DNA from: Candidatus Wildermuthbacteria bacterium GWA2_46_15
Lineage (GTDB): Bacteria; Patescibacteriota; Minisyncoccia; Minisyncoccales; GWA2-46-15
Assembly (NCBI GenBank): GCA_001823105.1
Contig: MHTO01000022.1
Span: forward strand, 1 to 22,180
DNA: 22,180 nucleotides
Direction of reading: 5' to 3'
Shown here: in pieces, positions 1-5,431 of the stretch
Layout of the letters: the number at the start of each line of letters is the position of its first letter
How positions within the stretch are numbered: position 1 is the first letter of the stretch
Made by a program: the position numbers and the translations under genes
Notes under the pieces: model-generated
What the model was told of the DNA's origin: nothing
Seen by the model: the letters and a program-made list of their open reading frames with translations, nothing else
Database searches by the model: none

Positions 1-113
1 ACTCTCCCTCAATAGAAAAAATAGAGATTCTGAGACAATTTAAGGCGCATCGAGCTAAGCTCTATTATCTTAGAACGGCCAAGGGCAAAAGAGCTAAGCT
101 CAAAGAAGTCTAA
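1..113 (+). CDS. rplS: 50S ribosomal protein L19, C-terminal end (partial)
   Basis: The frame starting at base 3 is open from the window edge to a TAA at 111-113 and gives about 36 residues. It contains the L19 C-terminal signature: SPSIEKIEILR, then RAKLYYLR and a basic tail GKRAKLKEV. L19 sits at the 30S-50S interface of the ribosome. The N-terminal two thirds lie outside the window. Downstream there are only 4 nt before a tRNA-Leu-like sequence, so rplS may have been co-transcribed with a tRNA here. The family call rests on the conserved IEKIE...RAKLYYLR pattern. Confidence 0.9.
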   Translation, partial: SPSIEKIEILRQFKAHRAKLYYLRTAKGKRAKLKEV

Positions 114-117
114 ATGC

Positions 118-173
118 GCGCGGGTGCTGTAACCGAAATCTTATAAAGTAATGGTAGACGCGGTATGATTGAG
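118..173 (+). pseudogene. Degenerate 5' half of a tRNA-Leu
   Basis: The bases read like the start of a leucine tRNA: acceptor-like GCGCGGG (118-124), TG, CTG, a D-loop ending in TGGTAGA (152-158), then TATGA and TTGAG, which would place a GAG anticodon at 171-173. The D-loop is too long: GTAA occurs at 129-132 and again at 148-151, and removing 19 nt between them restores a normal D-loop. The D-stem (CTG against CGC) is also broken. No matching 3' half (CCCGCGC) was found in the window. The homology stops right at the anticodon and the endonuclease ATG follows 2 nt later. A tRNA gene broken at the anticodon by an intron or endonuclease insertion is the inference. It could also be a chance leader sequence. 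Confidence 0.45.
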
Positions 174-175
174 TA

Positions 176-841
176 ATGGGAAAAATGGGAGCAAAACCGC
201 AAAAACAAGTTTCAACAGATTGGAGTCAGAAATTAGCATACGCCATTGGCCTGATTGCTACTGACGGTTGTTTGTCTGGAGACGGACGACATATTAATTT
301 TACGTCAAAAGATAAAAGTTTAGTTAGAACATTTAAAGATTGCTTAGGGCTAAAGAATGTCATTGGCAAAAAGGCGGGCGGATACGCCAATAAATCTAAT
401 TGCTACCGGGTACAATTTGGAGACGTAAACTTTTATAAATGGCTGGTTGGGATTGGACTATCTCCTCGCAAATCTAAAACTATCGGGGAATTAAAAATCC
501 CCAATCGTTATTTCTTCGATTTCCTCCGTGGTTCTTTCGACGGCGACGGAAGTTGTTACAGCTACTGGGATCCGCGATGGAAAAGCAGTTTTATGTTCTA
601 CTTTACTTTGAATTCGGCAAGCTTGTCTCATCTCCAATGGTTAAGAAATAAGCTAAAAAATCTCTCTGGGATAAAAGGCTATATCTCCAGTGGTGGGAAA
701 AGAGGAACATGGTACTTAAGATATGCGAAAAAAGAAACAAGAAAGGTAATAAAAAAAATATATTACGAAAAAAATTTACCACATTTAGAACGAAAATACA
801 AAAAACTGAGTAGCATCTTAAAACAAGACGGGGTTAAATAG
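176..841 (+). CDS. LAGLIDADG family homing endonuclease
   Basis: This 221-residue protein has two LAGLIDADG motifs, YAIGLIATDG at residues 22-31 and FLRGSFDGDG at about 116-125. The last acidic residue of each (D30, D124) would be a metal-binding catalytic Asp. Two motifs in about 220 residues fit a monomeric, pseudo-dimeric endonuclease that cuts a long target site; a Lys/Arg-rich tail ends the protein. Such genes are selfish and usually sit in group I introns, inteins or free between genes. Here there is no room for a ribozyme: the ATG is 2 nt after a tRNA-Leu-like half and the TAG (839-841) directly abuts the first base of an intact tRNA-Leu(GAG). It is more AT-rich than its neighbours, consistent with transfer. 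A second ATG at codon 4 is an alternative start; no Shine-Dalgarno site is evident. Confidence 0.92.
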   Translation: MGKMGAKPQKQVSTDWSQKLAYAIGLIATDGCLSGDGRHINFTSKDKSLVRTFKDCLGLKNVIGKKAGGYANKSNCYRVQFGDVNFYKWLVGIGLSPRKSKTIGELKIPNRYFFDFLRGSFDGDGSCYSYWDPRWKSSFMFYFTLNSASLSHLQWLRNKLKNLSGIKGYISSGGKRGTWYLRYAKKETRKVIKKIYYEKNLPHLERKYKKLSSILKQDGVK

Positions 842-923
842 GCCCAGGTGGCGGAATCGGTATACGCGTGCGTTCGAGGGGCGCATGCCGCAAGGCTTGC
901 GGGTTCAAATCCCGCCCTGGGCA
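842..923 (+). tRNA. tRNA-Leu(GAG)
   Basis: The acceptor stem GCCCAGG pairs fully with CCTGGGC (916-922). The D-arm is GCG...CGC, the anticodon stem TGCGT/GCGCA encloses TCGAGGG with anticodon GAG, a long class II variable arm follows, and the T-loop is TTCAAAT. The discriminator is A923 and CCA is not encoded. The preceding base is the last base of the endonuclease stop codon, so the tRNA 5' end must be cut from a transcript that reads through the endonuclease gene, or from a promoter inside it. Confidence 0.95.
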
Positions 924-1045
924 CCGTACGAATAATAACCTTTGAACGGTTTTGTGACCGGATTATTCTGAATTATGGCGGTTACGACATATCGGGCAAT
1001 CCTGCCCGCTATAGCGAGTACGATATATTAAGTGCTTTGCTTACT

Positions 1046-1510
1046 ATGAACCAGGAAAGGAAAAAAGTTCTTTTGAACCGCCTAGGGAAATATTTAGTTC
1101 AGTCGCGAGAAAATGCCGACCGCTCCCAAAAAACGCTGCAATATTATGCCGAGCAGGCGCTCAGCAGCTGGTCAATCGCCGGAGAGAGGAAGCACGCGGA
1201 AACAGAACTAAAGTTGACTCAAGGCCTGCTCGAAAAAGCGCAAATGATTCGCCGGGAAGTGACGGCTTCGTCAGAAGCGAGCCTCGTCAGGGTTTTCCCT
1301 CCGTGTTTCGTCGTCATCGAGCTCGAAGGCAACAAAAAGAAAGAAAATCGATTCTACTTCCTAGAAGTGGGGTCCCAAATTCCCGGCCTCAAGATGATCA
1401 GCCCGTCTTCGCCCCTCGGCCAAGCCATTTTAAACAAGAGGGTCGGTGAACATTTTTCGTGCGAGGTAGAAACGGCGACCATATCGGGAACAATTAAAAA
1501 GATCGAATGA
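1046..1510 (+). CDS. GreA/GreB C-terminal-domain protein (nucleic-acid/RNAP-associated)
   Basis: From ATG 1046 the protein has 154 residues. The frame is open further upstream, but that part runs back into tRNA-Leu and carries no other good start, so MNQERKKVLL is taken as the N-terminus. Residues 1-75 are a charged helical region, likely a coiled coil. Residues about 105-154 match the FKBP-like C-terminal domain of transcription elongation factors GreA/GreB: GLKMISPSSPLGQAI followed by VGEHFSCEV and SGTIKKIE. In GreA this domain docks on RNA polymerase and the coiled coil enters the secondary channel. Whether the acidic tip needed for transcript cleavage is present cannot be judged by eye. 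No Shine-Dalgarno is seen. The gene lies between tRNA genes and its stop is 8 nt before tRNA-Val, so both may share a transcript. Confidence 0.75.
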   Translation: MNQERKKVLLNRLGKYLVQSRENADRSQKTLQYYAEQALSSWSIAGERKHAETELKLTQGLLEKAQMIRREVTASSEASLVRVFPPCFVVIELEGNKKKENRFYFLEVGSQIPGLKMISPSSPLGQAILNKRVGEHFSCEVETATISGTIKKIE

Positions 1511-1518
1511 ACCGGCTC

Positions 1519-1590
1519 GGACGGTTAGCTCAATGGCAGAGCACTGCGTTTACATCGCAGGAGTTATAGGTTCGAATCCTATACCGTCCA
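1519..1590 (+). tRNA. tRNA-Val(UAC)
   Basis: The acceptor stem GGACGGT pairs with ACCGTCC (1583-1589) and the discriminator is A1590. The anticodon arm CTGCG-TTTACAT-CGCAG has anticodon TAC, and the T-loop TTCGAAT is canonical. CCA is not encoded. Confidence 0.97.
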
Positions 1591-1595
1591 CTCCG

Positions 1596-1624
1596 TTGAA
1601 AAAACAAACGTTTTTCGCTAGACT
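1596..1624 (+). promoter_or_regulatory. Sigma70-type promoter for tRNA-Phe/tRNA-Gly
   Basis: TTGAAA (1596-1601) and TAGACT (1619-1624) are separated by 17 bp. The expected start near 1631 lies 2 nt before the tRNA-Phe 5' end at 1633, the spacing expected for a tRNA promoter. Confidence 0.6.
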
Positions 1625-1632
1625 AAAACCAG

Positions 1633-1706
1633 GCCGCGGTAGCTCAGGTAGTAGTAGCGTCTCTCTGAAAAAGAGAAGGTCGTCAGTGCAAGTCTGACCC
1701 GCGGCA
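1633..1706 (+). tRNA. tRNA-Phe(GAA)
   Basis: The acceptor stem GCCGCGG pairs with CCGCGGC (1699-1705), discriminator A1706. The anticodon arm TCTCT-CTGAAAA-AGAGA has anticodon GAA. The T-stem GTCAG/CTGAC encloses TGCAAGT, so position 55 is G where bacteria normally have U (modified to pseudouridine). CCA is not encoded. Confidence 0.94.
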
Positions 1707-1715
1707 CTATTTTAT

Positions 1716-1789
1716 GCGGGTGTAGCACAATGGTAGTGCATCTGGTTGCCAATCAGAGCACGTGGGTTCGATTCCCATCACCCGCTCCA
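1716..1789 (+). tRNA. tRNA-Gly(GCC) with encoded CCA
   Basis: The acceptor stem GCGGGTG pairs with CACCCGC (1779-1785), the discriminator is T1786 and CCA is encoded at 1787-1789. The anticodon arm TCTGG-TTGCCAA-TCAGA has anticodon GCC, and the T-loop TTCGATT is canonical. It probably shares the promoter at 1596-1624 with tRNA-Phe. Confidence 0.96.
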
Positions 1790-1793
1790 GCCC

Positions 1794-1822
1794 TTGACAA
1801 AGACCAGAAAGAGGCATAGGAT
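1794..1822 (+). promoter_or_regulatory. Consensus-like sigma70 promoter for the 3D-domain gene
   Basis: A perfect -35 box TTGACA (1794-1799) is followed after exactly 17 bp by TAGGAT (1817-1822). The expected start is near 1829, about 23 nt before the ATG at 1852, and falls in the 5' arm of the hairpin at 1827-1848. Confidence 0.85.
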
Positions 1823-1826
1823 GGTC

Positions 1827-1848
1827 AAATCCCCCTGTAGGGGGATTT
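1827..1848 (+). promoter_or_regulatory. 5'-terminal mRNA hairpin covering the Shine-Dalgarno site
   Basis: AAATCCCCC (1827-1835) pairs perfectly with GGGGGATTT (1840-1848) around a TGTA loop. The only Shine-Dalgarno-like sequence of the next gene (GGGGGA) is the 3' arm, so the hairpin would mask the ribosome site while also protecting the 5' end. A second hairpin with a UUCG tetraloop (GCTTTTCCCC-TTCG-GGGGAAAGC, one bulge, about 1873-1895) lies within the first codons. Confidence 0.6.
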
Positions 1849-1851
1849 AAT

Positions 1852-2397
1852 ATGGACTCTAAGTACAAGCGTTGCTTTTCCCCTTCGGGGAAAGCTAAAA
1901 TCACTCTCTTGGGGACTTTGATAGCCATGCTTTCCCTGCCCATTTTACCGGTTTTTGCCCCCTCCAGCTCCTTGGCCGAGGCCGAGGCCGATTTTTCCGT
2001 GCCCTCAATCGCCGCCACCGCCATCCCCGAAACTCCTTTAATCCAGGAAAATTCATTCTTGCCGGCCAGCCGCCATTACTCGCCCAAGGCAGAATTAACG
2101 GTTTTAGAGAAGATTGACGTCGTCGTCACGGCCTATTCCAGCTCTGTCTGGGAGACCGACGACACGCCCTATCTAACCGCCGCCAATACTCTGACCCGCG
2201 ACGGCGTCGTCGCCAGCAATCTCTTGCCGTTTGGCACCAAAATCAGGATTCCCGAACTGTTTGGAGAAAAAATCTTTGCAGTTGAGGATAGAATGAACCA
2301 AAGAATCGGCGACTTCCAGATTGATATTTGGTTTCCGTCCTCTTGGCAGGCTAAGCAGTTCGGCCTCAAATACACCTATATTGAAACGGTAAAGTAG
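1852..2397 (+). CDS. Exported 3D-domain protein (RlpA/Rpf2-like double-psi beta-barrel)
   Basis: This 181-residue protein starts with a basic N-terminus and one hydrophobic segment (about residues 17-36) that should act as a signal peptide or membrane anchor, then a low-complexity Ala/Pro/Ser linker to about residue 80. Residues 90-178 match the 3D domain, named for three conserved Asp: VTAYSSS, then PFGTKIRIP, AVEDRMN (D146) and FQIDIWF (D158). The domain is found at the end of peptidoglycan-cleaving proteins (MltA-like, YocH, Rpf2), so a cell-wall role is likely but not shown. It is monocistronic: its own promoter at 1794-1822, a regulatory-looking leader hairpin and a terminator at 2414-2444. 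Confidence 0.8.
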   Translation: MDSKYKRCFSPSGKAKITLLGTLIAMLSLPILPVFAPSSSLAEAEADFSVPSIAATAIPETPLIQENSFLPASRHYSPKAELTVLEKIDVVVTAYSSSVWETDDTPYLTAANTLTRDGVVASNLLPFGTKIRIPELFGEKIFAVEDRMNQRIGDFQIDIWFPSSWQAKQFGLKYTYIETVK

Positions 2398-2413
2398 GCC
2401 CAAGAATAACGAT

Positions 2414-2444
2414 AACCACCCCTCTGACGGGGTGGTTTTGATTT
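2414..2444 (+). terminator. Rho-independent terminator of the 3D-domain gene
   Basis: AACCACCCC (2414-2422) pairs with GGGGTGGTT (2429-2437) around a 6-nt loop, followed by TTGATTT. The T-tract is better on + than on -. It sits between convergent genes and may also stop the leftward tRNA-Leu(UAA) transcript. Confidence 0.85.
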
Positions 2445-2452
2445 ATAGGTAA

Positions 2453-2535
2453 TGCCCAGGGTGGGAGTCGAACCCACATGAGCTAAAGCTCGCGACATTT
2501 TAAGTGTCGAATGTCTACCATTTCATCACCTGGGC
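2453..2535 (-). tRNA. tRNA-Leu(UAA)
   Basis: Read on -, the acceptor GCCCAGG pairs with CCTGGGC. The anticodon arm CGACA-CTTAAAA-TGTCG has anticodon TAA, a class II variable arm follows and the T-loop is TTCGACT. The discriminator is A and CCA is not encoded. Its acceptor stem is the same as that of tRNA-Leu(GAG) at 842. Confidence 0.95.
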
Positions 2536-2554
2536 GCAAATTATCATTCTTGTG

Positions 2555-2626
2555 AGGCCTGGGCGGGAATTGCACCCACGTATAGCGCTTTTGCAGAGCG
2601 CTGCCTTACTGCTTGGCTACCAGGCC
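2555..2626 (-). tRNA. tRNA-Cys(GCA)
   Basis: The acceptor GGCCTGG pairs with CCAGGCC, discriminator T (U73), the known cysteine identity base. The anticodon arm GCGCT-CTGCAAA-AGCGC has anticodon GCA. The T-loop is TGCAATT, with G at position 55 as in tRNA-Phe and tRNA-His of this window. CCA is not encoded. Confidence 0.94.
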
Positions 2627-2642
2627 GACTAGTCTTTTGATA

Positions 2643-3005
2643 TCACCCTTTAGACTCTTTTTCAACTGGGTCTTCCTTGGTTTTTGCCAACAGCTCTTCA
2701 ACTCGGCCCGCCACCAGGGTTTCTTTCTCCCAGCGGAAAATCAAACGGGGGACCGGCCGCATCTCCAACTTTCTGTTCAATTTTTGCTGGAGAAAATAGA
2801 TCTGAGCCTCGAGTATCTTTAAAACAGACGGCGCCAGTTTTTCCGGAAAAACACTGATGAAAACCTTGGCGATACTCAGATTCGGAGCCGTCTCAACCCG
2901 GGTAATGGTCACTAGAGCGTGGTTGGGAAACTCGGCCTCTCTCAAAAGGATTTGGCCGAATTCCTTCTTGATAATCTGATTAAGTCTCGGTAAGCGGTTG
3001 GACAT
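2643..3005 (-). CDS. rbfA: Ribosome-binding factor A
   Basis: RbfA is a small KH-fold factor that binds the 30S subunit during 16S rRNA 5'-end maturation. From ATG 3005 the product is 120 residues, the usual length, and starts MSNRLPRLNQIIKKEFGQIL. The conserved core TITRVETAPNLSIAKVFISVFP and LNRKLEMRPVPRLIFRWE follow. The frame is open 21 codons further upstream, but that part overlaps infB and is not RbfA-like, so the internal Met is chosen. infB ends 4 nt upstream, the classical infB-rbfA order, so translation is probably coupled. No strong Shine-Dalgarno is visible. The C-terminus is charged (KTKEDPVEKESKG) and tRNA-Cys begins 16 nt downstream. Confidence 0.92.
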   Translation of the reverse strand: MSNRLPRLNQIIKKEFGQILLREAEFPNHALVTITRVETAPNLSIAKVFISVFPEKLAPSVLKILEAQIYFLQQKLNRKLEMRPVPRLIFRWEKETLVAGRVEELLAKTKEDPVEKESKG

Positions 3006-3009
3006 GATT

Positions 3010-4518
3010 TTAAAGCTCGGCCTTGTGTCTTTCTTCCTCAAAGGCTTCGAGGATATCTTCTTCTTCAATCTTCACCTCGCCCTCAAAGAGAATCCCGCAT
3101 TCTCGGCCTCGAGAAGCCTGAAAAACTTCTTTTTTGTTCTCCTGGAGAGAAATAATCTTGCCCCGACCAACATTTTGATCTTTCCTCCAAACCTCAAGCT
3201 TTGATCCCTTTTTTATCTCTCCCTCGATGATTTTGCCACCGATGATCTGGCGGTTTTTCTCGTTGAGAAAAAGAGCCAAAACCTTTAACTTGCCTAGTAT
3301 CTTTTTCTCCACTTCGGGCTGTAGTAAGTTCTCCATCACCTGCCTAACCCCCTGGGCCAGAGTATAAATAATATCAAAAGACAAAATCCTGACCTTCGCT
3401 CGCTCTTTCAAAATGGTGGCAGTCAGGTTCACTTTAACCCTAAACCCCAAAATGGCCGCCTTGCTGGCCTCGGCTAATTTAACATCGCTTTCGTTGATCT
3501 CGCCCACTTCTTTTCCCAGGATCCGCAAAATGACCTTTTCCTGAGGCAAACCGCTCAGGACTTCTTCGATCGCTTCTAAGGATCCCGAAACATCGGCTTT
3601 CAGGATCAGGTTTAAAACCTTTTTACCTTCTTCGATAAAAATGACTTGGCCTTCGCCGGATTTCTTTTCTTTCTTCTGTAAATAGACTCGGGCCTCTTCC
3701 ATGGTCGGAAAGACGCTGATTTTATCGCCCACTTGAGGCACTCCTTCCAGGCCCAGGACGACCACCGGCATTGAAGGCAAGGCAATAGTGAGGGGCTGAT
3801 GGCGAAAATCCTCCATATTTTTAATCTTGCCACCGGCCGTGGAAGTGGCGATGATATCGCCGATTCCCAGGCTTCCGTCTCGTAACAATAAAGTCGCCAA
3901 TGGGCCCTTTAGATTATCCAGGTAAGCTTCAATGACGACTCCCTCAGCCGCCTGACTCGGATCGCCCTTGAGATTCTCCATCTCGGCGATCAAGAGGATG
4001 AGCTCTAAAAGATTATCCAGGCCCTGGCCCGTCTTGGCCGAAACCTCAACAGCAGGAATCTGACCGCCAAAGGATTCAACCGAGATTCCTTCTTTGATTA
4101 ACTCTTGCTTGATTCTCTCGGGATTGGCGCCGGGCAAATCAATCTTGTTCAGGGCGACGATCAAGCCAATGCCCGATTTTTTGATATGACCAATGGCTTC
4201 TTTGGTCTGCGGTTGGATTCCAGAAACGCTATCGATGACCAAAATGGCAATATCGGCCACCTTGGCTCCCCGAGATCTCATGGCCGAAAAAGCTTCGTGG
4301 CCGGGCGTATCGATGAAAGTGATCTTTTTTTCATTGAACTCCACTTCATAAGCGCCGACGTGCTGGGTGATACCGCCGGATTCTTTTTCCGCCACGTGTG
4401 ATTTTCTCACGGCATCAAGAAGAGAAGTTTTGCCCGAATCGACGTGGCCTAAAACGACCACTATGGGCGGTCTTGGTATAGTTAAAATGTTTTCTTTTTG
4501 TTTGTCTTTTTCAACCAT
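3010..4518 (-). CDS. infB: Translation initiation factor IF-2, short form
   Basis: IF-2 is the GTPase that places initiator fMet-tRNA on the 30S subunit and promotes subunit joining. GTPase motifs are plain: G1 GHVDSGKT (24-31), G3 DTPGH (70-74), G4 NKID (124-127), G5 SAK (160-162), with switch I GGITQHVGA around 48-56. Domains II, III and IV follow to residue 502, including ILKADVSGSLEAIEE. The long N-terminal region of most bacterial IF-2 (E. coli has 890 residues) is missing; only about 17 residues precede the G domain, a size seen in reduced genomes such as CPR. ATG 4518 is the first start before G1. rbfA follows after 4 nt. Upstream is an AT-rich repeat spacer, so the leader is unusually structured. 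Confidence 0.97.
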   Translation of the reverse strand: MVEKDKQKENILTIPRPPIVVVLGHVDSGKTSLLDAVRKSHVAEKESGGITQHVGAYEVEFNEKKITFIDTPGHEAFSAMRSRGAKVADIAILVIDSVSGIQPQTKEAIGHIKKSGIGLIVALNKIDLPGANPERIKQELIKEGISVESFGGQIPAVEVSAKTGQGLDNLLELILLIAEMENLKGDPSQAAEGVVIEAYLDNLKGPLATLLLRDGSLGIGDIIATSTAGGKIKNMEDFRHQPLTIALPSMPVVVLGLEGVPQVGDKISVFPTMEEARVYLQKKEKKSGEGQVIFIEEGKKVLNLILKADVSGSLEAIEEVLSGLPQEKVILRILGKEVGEINESDVKLAEASKAAILGFRVKVNLTATILKERAKVRILSFDIIYTLAQGVRQVMENLLQPEVEKKILGKLKVLALFLNEKNRQIIGGKIIEGEIKKGSKLEVWRKDQNVGRGKIISLQENKKEVFQASRGRECGILFEGEVKIEEEDILEAFEEERHKAEL

Positions 4519-4540
4519 ACTCTTTTCGTAATCGCTAGTT

Positions 4541-4668
4541 CTAAATTTTCAATTTTCAAGTACCAATTTTCAATCAACCCCCAATTAGTTAATTTTCAAA
4601 CACGTCGTAATTGAAAATTTGGTCATTGAAAATTCATTGGAAATTGAAAATTGTAAATTGAAAATTAA
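4541..4668. repeat. AT-rich inverted array of AATTTTCAA / TTGAAAATT units
   Basis: The gap between infB and the DUF4446 gene holds repeated heptamers. TTTTCAA units lie in the left part (around 4545-4552, 4554-4559, 4566-4572, 4591-4597) and the reverse complement TTGAAAA in the right part (around 4610-4616, 4626-4632, 4643-4649, 4658-4664). The two halves form one large imperfect inverted repeat centred near 4604 that could fold as a long AU-rich hairpin in the operon mRNA. The end overlaps the stop of the DUF4446 gene. A related palindrome TTTCAATTGAAA occurs at 5226-5237 at the start of the same operon. Confidence 0.8.
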
Positions 4669-5027
4669 GAACCTTTAGCTTTTTCTATTGCTTGTTTCTC
4701 TTCCTCTGACAAGGGGTAACTGGACTGCCCTTTTTCAACGGTCTTGGCATAAACCCGGTTTCCTTCCCGGGAAAACAAAGAGGTGATGACAATCCCATCG
4801 TTGTTTTCGTCGAGCAAGGCCAAAGAAAAACTTTGGTCTCCGCCCACGCCCAAGAAAGGATTATATCTAATAAAACCAACTTTCTTAAAGAAAAGCCGGC
4901 TTTGGGCTTTCAGCTCCTCTAACTCCCGGGAAAGCTCGCCAAGGTTCACTTCTAAAATCTTCAGTTTTTTAAGAACGCCTTCTAAATTTTCCGGCTCTTT
5001 TTTATTTTTTCTGAAAAGATTGAACAT
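4665..5027 (-). CDS. DUF4446 family protein
   Basis: This 120-residue protein has a basic start (MFNLFRKNKK), a coiled-coil segment at about residues 15-45 and the conserved DUF4446 block: FIRYNPF, then GGDQSFSLALLDENNDGIVITSL and REGNRVYAKTVEKG, ending SYPLSEEEKQAIEKA. The function is unknown; relatives are common in Firmicutes and CPR, often with an N-terminal membrane helix that is absent here. The ATG at 5027 is preceded by GATAAT exactly 6 nt upstream, suggesting a possible leaderless transcript in addition to read-through from the tRNA-Ala/Ser promoter. infB lies downstream across the repeat spacer. Confidence 0.88.
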   Translation of the reverse strand: MFNLFRKNKKEPENLEGVLKKLKILEVNLGELSRELEELKAQSRLFFKKVGFIRYNPFLGVGGDQSFSLALLDENNDGIVITSLFSREGNRVYAKTVEKGQSSYPLSEEEKQAIEKAKGS

Positions 5028-5033
5028 ATGAAA

Positions 5034-5039
5034 ATTATC
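5034..5039 (-). promoter_or_regulatory. Possible -10 box giving a leaderless DUF4446 mRNA
   Basis: On -, GATAAT ends 6 nt before the ATG at 5027, so the start site would fall on the A of the ATG. No clear -35 is seen; that area is the 3' end of tRNA-Ser. The spacing matches the boxes before htrA and the histidine kinase. Confidence 0.35.
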
Positions 5040-5056
5040 TAAAATGTTTTACGCTG

Positions 5057-5139
5057 CGGAGGAGGTGGGGCTCGAACCCACAAGCCCTTGCGGGCACCGC
5101 ATTTCGAGTGCGGCGGAATGCCAATTATCCGACTCCTCC
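5057..5139 (-). tRNA. tRNA-Ser(CGA)
   Basis: The acceptor GGAGGAG pairs with CTCCTCC; the discriminator is G, as is typical for serine. The anticodon arm CGCA-CTCGAAA-TGCG has anticodon CGA, the class II variable arm is GC-rich (GCCCGCAAGGGC) and the T-loop is TTCGAGC. CCA is not encoded. Confidence 0.95.
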
Positions 5140-5151
5140 CCGCCTATGATG

Positions 5152-5222
5152 TGGACCCGCGGGGAGTCGAACCCCGAACTTATCCATGCCATGGATACGT
5201 GTTGCCATTATACCACGGGCCC
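5152..5222 (-). tRNA. tRNA-Ala(GGC)
   Basis: The acceptor GGGCCCG pairs with CGGGTCC and contains the G3-U70 wobble that defines alanine identity. The anticodon arm TATCC-ATGGCAT-GGATA has anticodon GGC, T-loop TTCGACT. The discriminator is A and CCA is not encoded. It is the first gene of the leftward translation operon. Confidence 0.95.
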
Positions 5223-5237
5223 CTATTTCAATTGAAA

Positions 5238-5265
5238 ATTATACCAGATTTACGGCATTTTACAA
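5238..5265 (-). promoter_or_regulatory. Extended -10 promoter of the tRNA-Ala/Ser-DUF4446-infB-rbfA operon, with overlapping dyad
   Basis: On -, TTGTAA (5265-5260) and a perfect TATAAT (5243-5238) are 16 bp apart, and TG sits one base before the -10, giving an extended -10. The start near 5231 is about 9 nt before tRNA-Ala. A 16-bp dyad GGCATT-TTAC-AATGCC (5254-5269) covers the -35 box and could be an operator. Confidence 0.8.
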
Positions 5266-5269
5266 TGCC

Positions 5270-5377
5270 TGAATATTTCTACTCTTTCGTTAATTGATGA
5301 GTTAACTCACGATTGCAGCTTAACTTATTAATTTTGTTTTGGCATAATCATACTAACGATCGTTCGTCTTTTATGCC
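5270..5377. other. Gene-free spacer with several dyads and a possible + promoter
   Basis: No gene was recognised here. It holds a 10-bp palindrome GAGTTAACTC (5299-5308), an inverted repeat GGCATAA (5341-5347) / TTATGCC (5371-5377) and an inner palindrome AACGATCGTT (5356-5365). On +, TTAACT (5320-5325) and CATAAT (5343-5348) lie 17 bp apart, which would give a transcript of about 55 nt ending in the terminator at 5378-5410. Confidence 0.5.
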
Positions 5378-5410
5378 AAAAACGGAGGAGACCGAATCTC
5401 CTCCGTTTTT
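5378..5410. terminator. Strong bidirectional terminator
   Basis: A 14-bp perfect stem (5378-5391 with 5397-5410; arm core ACGGAGGAGA) encloses a CCGAA loop. It has A-runs on one side and T-runs on the other, so it can work on both strands. It would end the tRNA-Arg(CCU) transcript on - and any short + transcript from 5355. Confidence 0.9.
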
Positions 5411-5431
5411 AATTTTTGAGTGGAACGACTG

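Noticed and set aside
114..923. Group I intron with spliced tRNA-Leu exons
   Set aside because: The left half (GCGCGGG) cannot pair with the right tRNA 3' end (CCTGGGC), the right tRNA is complete by itself, and there is no space for a ribozyme core.
848..1045. Longer start for the GreA/B-domain protein from GTG 848
   Set aside because: The first 25 codons are the tRNA-Leu gene itself and the next 41 carry no recognisable domain; the family-like N-terminus begins at ATG 1046.
1707..2024. Open frame on - opposite the 3D-domain gene and tRNA-Gly
   Set aside because: It is a shadow: part is antisense tRNA and part is antisense signal peptide, with no recognisable pattern.
3006..3068. Longer RbfA start at 3068
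   Set aside because: It overlaps the end of infB and does not resemble RbfA; the family N-terminus begins at ATG 3005.
4541..4668. CRISPR array
   Set aside because: The repeated units are 7-10 bp, AT-rich and inverted rather than 25-37 bp direct repeats with even spacers; no cas genes are near.
5044..5297. Open frames on + over tRNA-Ser and tRNA-Ala
   Set aside because: They translate the antisense of tRNA genes.
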